Positions 53,933 to 61,638 of a DNA stretch of 64,000 nt are shown piece after piece; within the stretch, counting starts at the first letter, position 1, and each line of letters opens with the position of its first letter. The DNA comes from Hymenobacter norwichensis DSM 15439 (GTDB lineage Bacteria; Bacteroidota; Bacteroidia; Cytophagales; Hymenobacteraceae), in the NCBI RefSeq assembly GCF_000420705.1, contig NZ_ATVL01000008.1, positions 451,708 through 515,707 of the forward strand, in the 5' to 3' direction. Both the position numbers and the translations under genes were made by a program. Under the pieces are notes generated by a model. That model searched no databases, was not told where the DNA came from, and worked only from the letters and a program-made list of their open reading frames with translations.

Positions 53933-54565
53933 CTACCCCCTCCCACCCGAGTTAGTCGGCACGAACACCACCTTCTTTGTCTCGAAGAACTCTTCCGTGT
54001 AAAAATCCTTGAGGTCGGTAATAGTGGCCTTGAGGCCAGACTCTTCAATTTCTTCGGTTAGGTCGCCGCCCTTCAGGTAGTAAAGGCCGCTAGTGACGTC
54101 ACCGTGGGGTTTGTAGCGGTGCGCAATCCAGGTGTGGAAGGTAGCCAAGCGGGCTACGGCGCGGCTCACTACGTAGTCGTACTTGGGGCGGAGCTGCTCG
54201 GCGCGGATTTGCTCGGCCGTAACGTTGGTGAGACCTAAGTCACGCGCCATTTCCTGCACGGCGTGAATCTTCTTGCCGATGCTATCCACGAGGTGAAACT
54301 TCACTTCCGGAAACAGAATAGCCAACGGCAAGCCCGGCAAGCCGCCACCCGTACCTACATCCAGCACCGAGGCGCCGGCCGGAAACTCCACCACTTTCGC
54401 AATGCCCAGGGAGTGCAGGAAATGGCGCTCTGCCAGGTTGTCAACATCAGTACGAGCTACCAGGTTGAGGCGCTCGTTCCAGCTACGGAACTCGGTATCG
54501 AGCTTCTGGAACAGCTGGCGCTGGTGGTCGGTAAGATGCGGAAAGTAGTGGTTGATGATATCCAT
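53933..54565 (-). CDS. rsmG: 16S rRNA (guanine-N7) methyltransferase RsmG
   Basis: S-adenosylmethionine-dependent enzyme of 210 residues that methylates G527 (E. coli numbering) of 16S rRNA. The SAM motif is SVLDVGTGGGLPGLPLAI; NERLNLVART and LHSLGIAKV upstream are typical GidB blocks, and YDYVVSRAVARL follows. I start at the ATG at 54565 (MDIINHYFPH), because the frame open to 54646 is made from part of a palindromic repeat. Loss of RsmG can give low-level streptomycin resistance in other bacteria. Confidence 0.95.
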   Translation of the reverse strand: MDIINHYFPHLTDHQRQLFQKLDTEFRSWNERLNLVARTDVDNLAERHFLHSLGIAKVVEFPAGASVLDVGTGGGLPGLPLAILFPEVKFHLVDSIGKKIHAVQEMARDLGLTNVTAEQIRAEQLRPKYDYVVSRAVARLATFHTWIAHRYKPHGDVTSGLYYLKGGDLTEEIEESGLKATITDLKDFYTEEFFETKKVVFVPTNSGGRG

Positions 54566-54622
54566 AGTGCGGCAAAGGTAGTACAGCAGCCAAAGTCTGC
54601 GTACAATGATCCTATAAAGGTG

Positions 54623-54716
54623 GTCATGCAGAGCGTAGCGAAACATCTCGCCCGCTGACGTTGGAGAAAGAGCCCTGACGTCAGCACGCGAGATGCTTCG
54701 CTACGCTCTGCATGAC
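54623..54716. repeat. Palindromic MITE/REP-like element upstream of rsmG
   Basis: Arms of 29 bases, 54623-54651 and 54688-54716, are inverted repeats with one mismatch (GTCATGCAGAGCGTAGCGAA and its partner). An inner perfect 8-bp repeat GCTGACGT/ACGTCAGC sits just inside them, so almost the whole 94-base element can fold as one hairpin. It has no coding potential and no T-tract. Its form fits a dispersed palindromic repeat of the genus. Confidence 0.8.
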
Positions 54717-54735
54717 GTTCTAATATGTACTGCAT

Positions 54736-54763
54736 AAAAAAAGCCCCGACTAGCGGGGCTTTT
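54736..54763 (-). terminator. Terminator after the conserved ECF sigma gene
   Basis: AAAAGCCCCG pairs with CGGGGCTTTT over a 5-base loop, with a T-run of seven on the minus strand. It starts 4 bases past the sigma-factor stop. Confidence 0.9.
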
Positions 54764-54766
54764 CAC

Positions 54767-55384
54767 TTATATGATTTCCTTCTTGTTTTTCACCATGTCA
54801 TAGAGCAGCTCACGGGCGCGGTGCAGCTGGGCTTTCACGGTGCCGAGGGGAGCTTTTAGCTCCTGGGCTATTTCCTCGTAGCTCAGCTCATCGAAATAGC
54901 GCAGCGTCACGAGGCGCTGGTACTTATCAGGCAGCCGGGATACCACATGCTGCATGATTTCGATTTTCTGGTTTTTGATGGTCGATTCCTGCGGGTTCAG
55001 GTTTTGGTCGCGGAAGTCGATGGTGATTTCATCGCCGTTATCAATTTTGATAGCCGAGTCAATCGACATCGTTTTGATTTTATTCTTGCGAATAAAGTCG
55101 ATGCAGTTGTTGGTGGCAATACGGAACAGCCAAGTGCTAAACGCAAACTCCGGGTTGAATTTGTGCAGGTTGCGGAAGGCTTTGGCGAAAGCCTCGATGG
55201 TAAGGTCCTCGGCATCGTCGGGATTCCGCACCATTTTCAGCACCACATGATATACCGGCTTCTTATAGATATGCATTAGCTCAGCATACGCCTTTTCATC
55301 GGTGTTTTCCACGGCGGCCCGAATCAACTTGAAGTCGTGCTTGGCCTTTGCTGAAAACTGTTTTTCCGGGTTGTTTACTTCCAT
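54767..55384 (-). CDS. ECF-type RNA polymerase sigma factor (conserved Bacteroidota type)
   Basis: Sigma-70 family protein of 205 residues. Region 2: AYAELMHIYKKPVYHVVLKMVRNPDDAEDLTIEAF and FSTWLFRIATNNCIDFIRK. Region 4: RLPDKYQRLVTLRYFDELSYEEIAQELKAPLGTVKAQLHRARELL. The sequence is of a kind highly conserved in Bacteroidota, with a polar linker (MSIDSAIKIDNGDEITIDF). There is no anti-sigma gene next to it. Its start overlaps the end of the upstream glycosyltransferase gene by 10 bases, so they are co-translated. Confidence 0.93.
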   Translation of the reverse strand: MEVNNPEKQFSAKAKHDFKLIRAAVENTDEKAYAELMHIYKKPVYHVVLKMVRNPDDAEDLTIEAFAKAFRNLHKFNPEFAFSTWLFRIATNNCIDFIRKNKIKTMSIDSAIKIDNGDEITIDFRDQNLNPQESTIKNQKIEIMQHVVSRLPDKYQRLVTLRYFDELSYEEIAQELKAPLGTVKAQLHRARELLYDMVKNKKEII

Positions 55385-56502
55385 CTGAGGGTACGGTAGA
55401 GGAACAGCGAGATTCCTAAAGCGAGATAATAAAAAAAGTAGACAAGGTCTAATACCGGCAGCAGCGCCGCTGGCAGGGAGTCGTCGAGGCGGCGGCTAAG
55501 GCGGAGATAGGTGCCCGTAATCAGTGCTGTGCGCACCGTCCATACAGCGGCCAAAGGTATCCAATCGGGGCGGGAAAACAGCAAAATCAAACTAATACCA
55601 TGAAAAAGCATATTACTTCCCATAAAGGTTCCAATCCGCCATCGGTCGGGCGCCTTGTAGCGCCCTCCCGCCGACAAATGGCGCCTTTTCTGTCGCCACC
55701 ACCCCGTCCAGGTTTCAGCTGGCTCACTTAAAGTGTGGGCTGCTGGCTCAGCTACCACGGCCACCCGCGCTCCTTGCGTCACGGCATCCTGCACCAGCAG
55801 GTCGTCGTCGCCGCTCAGGCTGCGGATGTGGGAAGCAAAGCCTTTGGTTGAGCGAAAGACCTGCGGCGTGTACGCAAGGTTGCGGCCCACGCCCATATAG
55901 GGTTTGCCACGCCATGCGAACGACAAATACTGCGTGCCCGTCAGTAATGTTTCAAACCGAATCAGCTTATTCAGAAATCCGGGAGCCTCAGTGTATGCTG
56001 AGTAGCCGAGCACCATATCGGCGGGGCGCTGGAAGCCGGCTTGCATGTACAGTAGCCAATGATTGGTGGCGGGTATGCAGTCGGCATCGGTGAACAGCAA
56101 TTGGCCGTAGCGCGCCGTTTTGATGCCCAACGTTAGGGCGTATTTCTTGGGAGCTAGGCCTTCGGGCGTGCGGTCGATGGTGACGAGGCGGACGTGCGGA
56201 TAGTATTGGGTGAGCTGCTGCACATACAGATAGGTGTCGTCGCCGGAACGGTCGTCGATGAGGATGATTTCGAAAGCGGCGGGATAGTCTTGTTTCAGGA
56301 GCAGCGGCAACAGGCGGCGCAGGTTCTCTAACTCATTGCGGGCGCACACCACTATGGATACCGGCTCGGCCCGCGCGGCATCGGGCTCTGGCTCGGGGGG
56401 CCGGTTGGCGAAGGGCAAAAAGTAGTAGCCCAGGTAGAAGAGCTGCACCAACACAGTGAGCAACAACAGCCACACGGCGGGGGAAAAAGGAACTGGCAAC
56501 AC
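55375..56502 (-). CDS. Membrane glycosyltransferase, family 2
   Basis: Protein of 375 residues starting at GTG 56502 (an in-frame stop lies just upstream and there is no ATG). An N-terminal membrane helix (VWLLLLTVLVQLFYLGYYF) precedes a GT-A domain: VSIVVCARNELENL, IILIDDRSGDDT, the DxD motif TDADC, and a Q-x-x-R-type motif in RQKRRHLSAGG. Two to three C-terminal membrane segments follow. It uses a nucleotide sugar to glycosylate a lipid or polysaccharide of unknown type. It is coupled to the sigma gene by a 10-base overlap. Confidence 0.88.
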   Translation of the reverse strand: MLPVPFSPAVWLLLLTVLVQLFYLGYYFLPFANRPPEPEPDAARAEPVSIVVCARNELENLRRLLPLLLKQDYPAAFEIILIDDRSGDDTYLYVQQLTQYYPHVRLVTIDRTPEGLAPKKYALTLGIKTARYGQLLFTDADCIPATNHWLLYMQAGFQRPADMVLGYSAYTEAPGFLNKLIRFETLLTGTQYLSFAWRGKPYMGVGRNLAYTPQVFRSTKGFASHIRSLSGDDDLLVQDAVTQGARVAVVAEPAAHTLSEPAETWTGWWRQKRRHLSAGGRYKAPDRWRIGTFMGSNMLFHGISLILLFSRPDWIPLAAVWTVRTALITGTYLRLSRRLDDSLPAALLPVLDLVYFFYYLALGISLFLYRTLRWK

Positions 56503-56522
56503 AGGGCTGGTGAATTAGCCTG

Positions 56523-56530
56523 CAAAAGTA
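56523..56530 (-). promoter_or_regulatory. -7 element TACTTTTG for the glycosyltransferase-sigma operon
   Basis: On the minus strand TACTTTTG matches TAnnTTTG, about 20 bases before the GTG at 56502, predicting a very short leader. It is back to back with the tgt -7 element at 56551. Confidence 0.5.
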
Positions 56531-56550
56531 GGCATTCGAGGTGGGCGAAG

Positions 56551-56558
56551 TACCTTTG
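56551..56558 (+). promoter_or_regulatory. -7 element TACCTTTG for tgt
   Basis: An exact TAnnTTTG match. The predicted start near 56563-56565 coincides with the first base of the left arm of the inverted repeat at 56565, so the whole repeat would be in the leader RNA. No TTTG at -33 spacing was seen. Confidence 0.55.
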
Positions 56559-56564
56559 TATTCG

Positions 56565-56683
56565 GAAGCTAGGAGTTGGGAGCTAGAAGTTAGGAGAAAT
56601 AAAAAGCCTTGAACAGCCTGTTGGCTATGGGTCCTTTTCTTCTGCCTTTTGCTCCTTACTCCCAGCTTCTAGCTCCTACCTTC
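56565..56683 (+). repeat. Long imperfect inverted repeat forming the tgt leader
   Basis: Two 32-base arms (56565-56596 and 56652-56683) match in inverted orientation at 25 of 32 positions, and some mismatches allow G-U pairs. Each arm is built of short AGGAGCTAGAAG-like units. The spacer is 55 bases and the right arm ends 7 bases before the tgt ATG. Confidence 0.7.
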
Positions 56684-56690
56684 TTCCAGA

Positions 56691-57821
56691 ATGACCTTCG
56701 ACTTAGTAACCCAAGACCCGCATACCAAAGCCCGCGCCGGCGTAGTCCACACCGACCACGGCTCAATTGAAACCCCCATTTTTATGCCCGTGGGCACGGC
56801 GGGCACCGTGAAAGCCGTGCAGCAGCGCGACCTGAAAGACGACGTGCAAGCCCAGATTATCCTCGGCAACACCTACCATTTGTACCTGCGCCCTGGCTTG
56901 GATGTGCTGCAAAAAGCCGGTGGCCTGCACAAGTTCAATGGCTGGGACCGGCCCATCCTCACCGATTCGGGCGGGTATCAGGTGTACTCGCTCAGCGGCA
57001 CCCGCAAAATCAAGGAGGAAGGCGTGAAATTCCGCTCTCACATTGACGGCAGCCAGCACTTGTTTTCGCCCGAAGGCGTGATGGACATCCAACGCACCAT
57101 CGGGGCCGACATTATCATGGCCTTTGATGAGTGCACGCCCTGGCCCTGCGAGTACGAATACGCCCGCAAATCCTTGGACATGACGCACCGCTGGCTCACG
57201 CGTTGCATTCAGCGCTTCGACAGTACCGAGGGGCACTACGGCTACTCCCAAACCCTGTTCCCGATTGTGCAGGGCAGCACGTTCAAGGATTTGCGCATCA
57301 AGTCGGCGGAGTTTATTGCCGAGCAAGGCCGCGAAGGCAACGCCATTGGCGGCCTGAGCGTGGGCGAGCCAGCCGAGCTGATGTACGAAATGACCGAACT
57401 GGTGTGCAACATTCTGCCCCAGGACAAGCCACGCTACCTAATGGGCGTGGGCACGCCAGCCAATATTCTGGAGAATATAGCGTTGGGGGTAGATATGTTC
57501 GACTGCGTTATGCCGACTCGCAATGCCCGCAACGGCATGCTCTTCACCACCCAGGGCATTATCAACATCAGCAACAAGAAATGGGCCGACGACTTCGAGC
57601 CGATTGACGCTGAACTAGGCGGCTACGTCAGTACGTTCTACTCGAAAGCCTACGTGCGCCACTTGTTCCACAGCAAGGAAATGCTCGGCCCGCAAATTGC
57701 CTCTATCCACAACCTCACGTTCTACTTGTGGCTGGTGAAGCAAGCCCGTCAGCAGATTCTGGCCGGCACCTTCCGCGAATGGAAAGACCAGATGGTGAAG
57801 CAGGTGATGACGCGGCTGTAG
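56691..57821 (+). CDS. tgt: tRNA-guanine (queuine) transglycosylase, zinc cysteines missing
   Basis: Enzyme of 376 residues that swaps guanine 34 for preQ1 in GUN-anticodon tRNAs. The base-recognition Asp92 is in TDSGGYQVYS and the nucleophile Asp271 in FDCVMPTRNARNG. At the structural zinc site, where most bacterial Tgt read C-x-C-x-x-C, this protein has Leu309, Gly311 and Ser314 (PIDAELGGYVSTFYS); only the fourth ligand His340 (SIHNLTFYLW) is kept. The rest is normal, so a zinc-free variant is likely rather than a dead enzyme. It heads an operon with a small membrane protein and an LptF/LptG gene. Confidence 0.95.
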   Translation: MTFDLVTQDPHTKARAGVVHTDHGSIETPIFMPVGTAGTVKAVQQRDLKDDVQAQIILGNTYHLYLRPGLDVLQKAGGLHKFNGWDRPILTDSGGYQVYSLSGTRKIKEEGVKFRSHIDGSQHLFSPEGVMDIQRTIGADIIMAFDECTPWPCEYEYARKSLDMTHRWLTRCIQRFDSTEGHYGYSQTLFPIVQGSTFKDLRIKSAEFIAEQGREGNAIGGLSVGEPAELMYEMTELVCNILPQDKPRYLMGVGTPANILENIALGVDMFDCVMPTRNARNGMLFTTQGIINISNKKWADDFEPIDAELGGYVSTFYSKAYVRHLFHSKEMLGPQIASIHNLTFYLWLVKQARQQILAGTFREWKDQMVKQVMTRL

Positions 57822-57834
57822 GTTTGCAGGAAAT

Positions 57835-58479
57835 ATGCTTTTTACACAACGCTTGCCTCGTATTCTTCTGTGGCTACTACTGATATTTCTCCCTACTCTT
57901 TACTGTGTATCATTTGTTGTAAGCGACTTCGTTAGCATCTTCCTTTATTTTTCGAGCCCGGAAATGGCGGACGGTCCAGTTAGTAACAGTCTGAATCCTT
58001 GGTCATATTATTTGAGACTTCTGATACTAGCTGTCCTCTGGCTTCACCCCTTGTGGATTGCCTTTATTTCATGTGCCTCTTTGCTCCTATTAGCAGCTTT
58101 TGTAGTTCGCATCACAAAAAGAAAACCTTTCACAAAGGATCCTTCATCAGTCATGCAGCTAGCAAGCAATTTGCTCATCTTGCTGTTTCTAGCTTATACC
58201 ATGGGCAGTTTAATTCATTTTGCTAGTAGTCCTTGGCTAAGCGAATTTCCTCAGCAGCCAATACCCTCCAACTATTGGTGGCCTTACTATGGTTGGCCAG
58301 TTCAAGATTCGGTGGTGCAAGGCTGGACTATTTATCCTCCGCTGGGCATGGATCTACCCATGTCTCCTTGGGCTAAAGCAGCGTGCTTTAAGCTTGGAGC
58401 TTTACTGGCACTATTGGCAGCTCGGTACATATGGCTTCGTCGGAACAGAACATTGCTACAGCTATCAGCTAACAGCTAA
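57835..58479 (+). CDS. Unknown four-helix membrane protein
   Basis: Protein of 214 residues with about four transmembrane segments (about 8-36, 60-92, 107-130, 183-200) and a Trp/Tyr/Pro-rich loop between the third and fourth (PIPSNYWWPYYGWP), probably outside. I recognise no family. The coding sequence is visibly richer in A/T than its neighbours. It lies 13 bases after tgt and 3 bases before the LptF/LptG gene, so it is inserted in an operon whose flanking genes are commonly adjacent in Bacteroidota. A recent insertion is inferred. Confidence 0.65.
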   Translation: MLFTQRLPRILLWLLLIFLPTLYCVSFVVSDFVSIFLYFSSPEMADGPVSNSLNPWSYYLRLLILAVLWLHPLWIAFISCASLLLLAAFVVRITKRKPFTKDPSSVMQLASNLLILLFLAYTMGSLIHFASSPWLSEFPQQPIPSNYWWPYYGWPVQDSVVQGWTIYPPLGMDLPMSPWAKAACFKLGALLALLAARYIWLRRNRTLLQLSANS

Positions 58480-58482
58480 ACC

Positions 58483-59559
58483 ATGAAACTGCTCGATAAA
58501 TACATTCTCAAGAAATTTCTCACGGCCTTCTTCTTCACCGTAGTGGTGTTGGTGATGGTGATTTGCGTGATTGACTTCACCGAGAAGAACGACGACTTTC
58601 TCAAGCATAATCTGGGCATCAAGCAGATTATGTTGGAGTACTACGTGAACCTGTTTCCGTATTACGCCAACCTGCTCTCCCCTATTACCGTGTTTATTGC
58701 GGTGGTATTCGTGACGGCGCAGCTGGCGGCGCGCACCGAAATTGTGGCGATTCTGGCCAGTGGCGTGAGCTTCAAGCGGCTGCTAGTACCGTATTTGATG
58801 GGCAGCGCCATTCTGGCGGTGGTTACTATTGCCCTGACCGGCTGGATCATCCCGTACGCCAACAAAACGCGGGTCAACTTCGAGCGGAAGTACACCAAGA
58901 ATCCCTACGTGTACAAAGGACGCAACGTGCACATCAAAATCGGACCGAACAGCTACGCCTACATGGAGAGCTACAACAACGTAAGCAACGTGGGCTATAA
59001 GTTTGCGCTGGAAACCGTGGAAGGCACCTTGCTCAAGCGCCGCATGACGGCCGAAGCCATTACCTGGGATTCCACCAAGCGGGCTTGGCTGCTGTCGCCG
59101 CAGTTGGTGCGCATCATCAACGGCCCCAAGGAAACGCTGCTGACACTACCCGCCCGCGACACTACGCTCAACCTCTACCCCAAAGACTTTGCCAGCACCT
59201 ACCGCCTCAGCGAAACCCTGACCCTGCCCGAGCTGAACCGCTTTATCAAACAGAAAATAGAACGGGGTGCTTCTGATACACAGATTTATCTGAGCGACAA
59301 ATACGAGCGGTACGCCTACCCTTACGCCATGTTCATTCTCACCATTATCGGGGTGATTATGAGTGCACGCAAGAGCCGGGCCGGCGTAGGCGGGCAGATT
59401 GCGCTGGGATTCGTGCTGGCTTTCGTGTTTATCATCTTCGTTATCCTCAGCCGAAACTTCGCCCAAGTCGGCGACTTGAATCCCATGCTGGCCGCCTGGA
59501 TTCCCAGCATCGTTTTCACCTGCATCGGGCTGGTGCTCTACCGCGTGGTACCACGCTAA
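58483..59559 (+). CDS. LptF/LptG-family permease
   Basis: Inner-membrane subunit of the LptB2FG exporter, which extracts lipopolysaccharide and passes it to the Lpt bridge. It has 358 residues: MKLLDKYILKKFLTAFFFTVVV, then helix pairs at the N- and C-termini (about 15-40, 60-120 and 280-355) around a periplasmic beta-jellyroll domain. ARTEIVAILASGVSFKRLL is the coupling-helix region that contacts LptB. Whether it is the LptF or LptG member is not clear, though the start is more LptG-like. Its partner is not in the window. Confidence 0.88.
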   Translation: MKLLDKYILKKFLTAFFFTVVVLVMVICVIDFTEKNDDFLKHNLGIKQIMLEYYVNLFPYYANLLSPITVFIAVVFVTAQLAARTEIVAILASGVSFKRLLVPYLMGSAILAVVTIALTGWIIPYANKTRVNFERKYTKNPYVYKGRNVHIKIGPNSYAYMESYNNVSNVGYKFALETVEGTLLKRRMTAEAITWDSTKRAWLLSPQLVRIINGPKETLLTLPARDTTLNLYPKDFASTYRLSETLTLPELNRFIKQKIERGASDTQIYLSDKYERYAYPYAMFILTIIGVIMSARKSRAGVGGQIALGFVLAFVFIIFVILSRNFAQVGDLNPMLAAWIPSIVFTCIGLVLYRVVPR

Positions 59560-59570
59560 CTAGTGAGCTT

Positions 59571-59672
59571 GTGAAGTTGTGAAATGGTGAATTTGGTGTT
59601 CTAACCGCGCAATCTGCGCGAGTCGCGCCACTTCAAAACCAACCTCACAATTTCACAACCTCACAACTTCAC
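59571..59672 (+). repeat. Inverted repeat in the leader of the EamA gene
   Basis: GTGAAGTTGTGA (59571-59582) and TCACAACTTCAC (59661-59672) are perfect inverted repeats; weaker matching over the adjoining 14 bases extends the arms to 26 (59571-59596, 59647-59672). The arms are built of GTGAAnTTGTGA-like units. The spacer is 50 bases with an inner GCGCA/TGCGC hairpin. The right arm ends 4 bases before the ATG at 59677. Confidence 0.7.
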
Positions 59673-59676
59673 TCCT

Positions 59677-60594
59677 ATGCTAAAAGACTACCTCCGCCTG
59701 CATTTTATCGTCCTGCTTTGGGGCTTTACGGCCATTTTGGGCAAGCTGATTTCGGTGCCGCCGGTAGAGCTGGTATTCTGGCGGACCTTACTGGCTACGG
59801 GTGGGCTAGGCGTACTGCTGACCGCCCGCAAGGTGGGATGGCGCGTGGCGCCCACAGAAGCCTTGCGGCTGCTGGGCGTGGGCGCACTGGTGGCAGCACA
59901 TTGGATTACGTTCTTTCTGGCGGCGCGCTTGTCGTCGGTGAGTGTGTGCTTAGCGGGCATGGCCACGCTGGCCCTCTGGACCTCGTTGCTGGAGCCGCTG
60001 CTGCTGTGGCGACGGGTACGGCTGTACGAAGTTGGGCTGGGGCTGCTGACGATGGTGGGGCTGTACCTGGTATCGAGGGCAGAGTTGGACCAGCTGGCGG
60101 GGCTACTGGTGGCCATTTTGTCGGCGGGGCTTTCGGCCCTGTTTAGCGTGCTGAACTCGCAGCTGGTGAAGCGTCATGCGCCGCTACGGCTTACCTTCTA
60201 CGAAATGGCGGGTGCTGGCCTCAGTATTGCGCTTTTCTTTCCGCTCTACAGCCATTATTTCACCGAGGGCAATGGATTGCAACTTGCGCTGCACGGCTAC
60301 GACTGGCTATGGCTGGGGCTATTGGCAGGCGTGTGTACGGTGTACGCCTTCTCGGCGTCGGTGGAGTTGATGAAGCGTCTTTCGGCTTTCGTCGTGAATT
60401 TGACCATCAACCTGGAGCCGGTGTACGGCATCTTGCTGGCGGTGCTGCTGCTCGGCAGCGAAGAGAAAATGTCAACGGGGTTCTACCTCGGCACGCTGGT
60501 TATCCTGTTCAGCGTGCTTATCCACCCCGTCCTCGACCAATGGAACAAGCGCCACCAGCCAAAGCCCGAAGCCGCCGACGTGTTGGTGGGGTAA
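59677..60594 (+). CDS. EamA/DMT-family transporter
   Basis: Inner-membrane protein of 305 residues with ten predicted transmembrane helices in two EamA repeats (about 5-135 and 150-285). Typical features are the N-terminal LLWGFTAILGKLI, FWRTLLA, and, in the second repeat, SAFVVNLTINLEPVYGILLAVLLLGSE, where the Asn/Glu-Pro segment is the family mark. Substrates in this superfamily range from amino acids to nucleotide sugars and drugs, and none can be chosen. It is convergent with ispE. Confidence 0.9.
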   Translation: MLKDYLRLHFIVLLWGFTAILGKLISVPPVELVFWRTLLATGGLGVLLTARKVGWRVAPTEALRLLGVGALVAAHWITFFLAARLSSVSVCLAGMATLALWTSLLEPLLLWRRVRLYEVGLGLLTMVGLYLVSRAELDQLAGLLVAILSAGLSALFSVLNSQLVKRHAPLRLTFYEMAGAGLSIALFFPLYSHYFTEGNGLQLALHGYDWLWLGLLAGVCTVYAFSASVELMKRLSAFVVNLTINLEPVYGILLAVLLLGSEEKMSTGFYLGTLVILFSVLIHPVLDQWNKRHQPKPEAADVLVG

Positions 60595-60662
60595 AGGTGC
60601 ACTATTGAGGTGGTGATTTTGATGGCGTGAGTCTGCGCAATACACCGTCTAACTCACTATTT

Positions 60663-61484
60663 CTACAACCTTCCGTCCCAGACCAGATACTGCGCAGGCA
60701 GCTCCAGCTTTGGGGGCAGTTCTCGGCCGGGGAACAAGCCGTACACAGCCGAGCCCGAGCCCGAAAGGCTGGCGTAGGCTGCCCCGGCCGCGTACAGTTG
60801 CTGCTTAATTTCGCCTAGCACCGGATAAATGGGCGTCAGGGCATCCTCGAAATCGTTGCTGACGGTGTTGCGCCAGGTTTCTAGCGGCTGGCGTAGGGCT
60901 TGGCGTAGGTCGTGGCGCGGTGAGGCCGCGGATACGCGGGCGTAGGCTTCGGCCGTGCTGATGTGCAAACCGGGATACACCACTTTGCAGGCGGTACCGG
61001 TCAGGTTGAGGCTGATTTCCTCGAATACGTCGCCTTTCTCGTAGGCAAAAACCGGCTCGTTGGCTACAAAAAACGCGCAGTCGGAGCCCAGCTGGCGGGC
61101 ATAGGCCTGCAACTTCTCGATTGGTAGACCCAGCTGAAACAGGTCGTTCAGGGCCTTCAGCGCAAAGGCCGCATCAGCCGAGCCGCCACCTAGGCCAGCT
61201 CCAATCGGCACCACTTTGTGCAAGTGCAGCTGTACCGGCGGCAGGTTGAAATCAACCCGCAGTAGCTCGTAAGCGCGGCGGCAGAGGTTGGTGGCCGGGT
61301 CACCGGGGATAGAGATGCCGGTCAGGGCAAGGGTGGTTTCGGTACCGTTAGGGGCAGGCAGCACTTCCAGCGCGTCGCACCACGGCAGTGGCACAAACAC
61401 CGATTCGAGGTTGCGGAAACCGTCGGGCCGCTGGCCCGTGACGTAAAGGCCGAGGTTGAGTTTGGCGTTCGGAAAAACGAGCAT
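60663..61484 (-). CDS. ispE: 4-(cytidine 5'-diphospho)-2-C-methyl-D-erythritol kinase
   Basis: GHMP-family kinase of 273 residues that phosphorylates CDP-methylerythritol in the MEP isoprenoid pathway. FPNAKLNLGLYVTGQRPDGF at the start and the ATP-binding glycine-rich loop PIGAGLGGGSADAA are diagnostic; the C-terminal YASLSGSGSAVYGLF is the third GHMP motif, and NDFEDA is also in place. It implies that this organism makes isoprenoids by MEP. Monocistronic. Confidence 0.96.
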   Translation of the reverse strand: MLVFPNAKLNLGLYVTGQRPDGFRNLESVFVPLPWCDALEVLPAPNGTETTLALTGISIPGDPATNLCRRAYELLRVDFNLPPVQLHLHKVVPIGAGLGGGSADAAFALKALNDLFQLGLPIEKLQAYARQLGSDCAFFVANEPVFAYEKGDVFEEISLNLTGTACKVVYPGLHISTAEAYARVSAASPRHDLRQALRQPLETWRNTVSNDFEDALTPIYPVLGEIKQQLYAAGAAYASLSGSGSAVYGLFPGRELPPKLELPAQYLVWDGRL

Positions 61485-61514
61485 GGGCTAAAGGTAATGG
61501 TCAGTTTCGAGTCT

Positions 61515-61605
61515 TCAGTTGTCAGTTGTGAGTGTGCTTTCGATCAAACGTACGCTAATCTGGCAACCGACAATTCGAAACTGATAACTCTCAACTGTCA
61601 ACTGA
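61515..61605 (+). repeat. Inverted repeat in the leader of the sugar-transferase gene
   Basis: TCAGTTGTCAGTTGTGAGT (61515-61533) matches the reverse complement of 61587-61605 at 17 of 19 positions. Each arm contains tandem (T)CAGTTG units, with more such units just outside. The spacer is 53 bases. The right arm ends 33 bases before the ATG at 61639. Confidence 0.65.
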
Positions 61606-61638
61606 TAACTTGCAACCCAAACCGCTTCGTCTACCCGT

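Noticed and set aside
54566..54735. N-terminal extensions and a 92-codon frame reading through the palindrome upstream of rsmG
   Set aside because: They are translated from the palindromic repeat; RsmG homology begins at the ATG at 54565.
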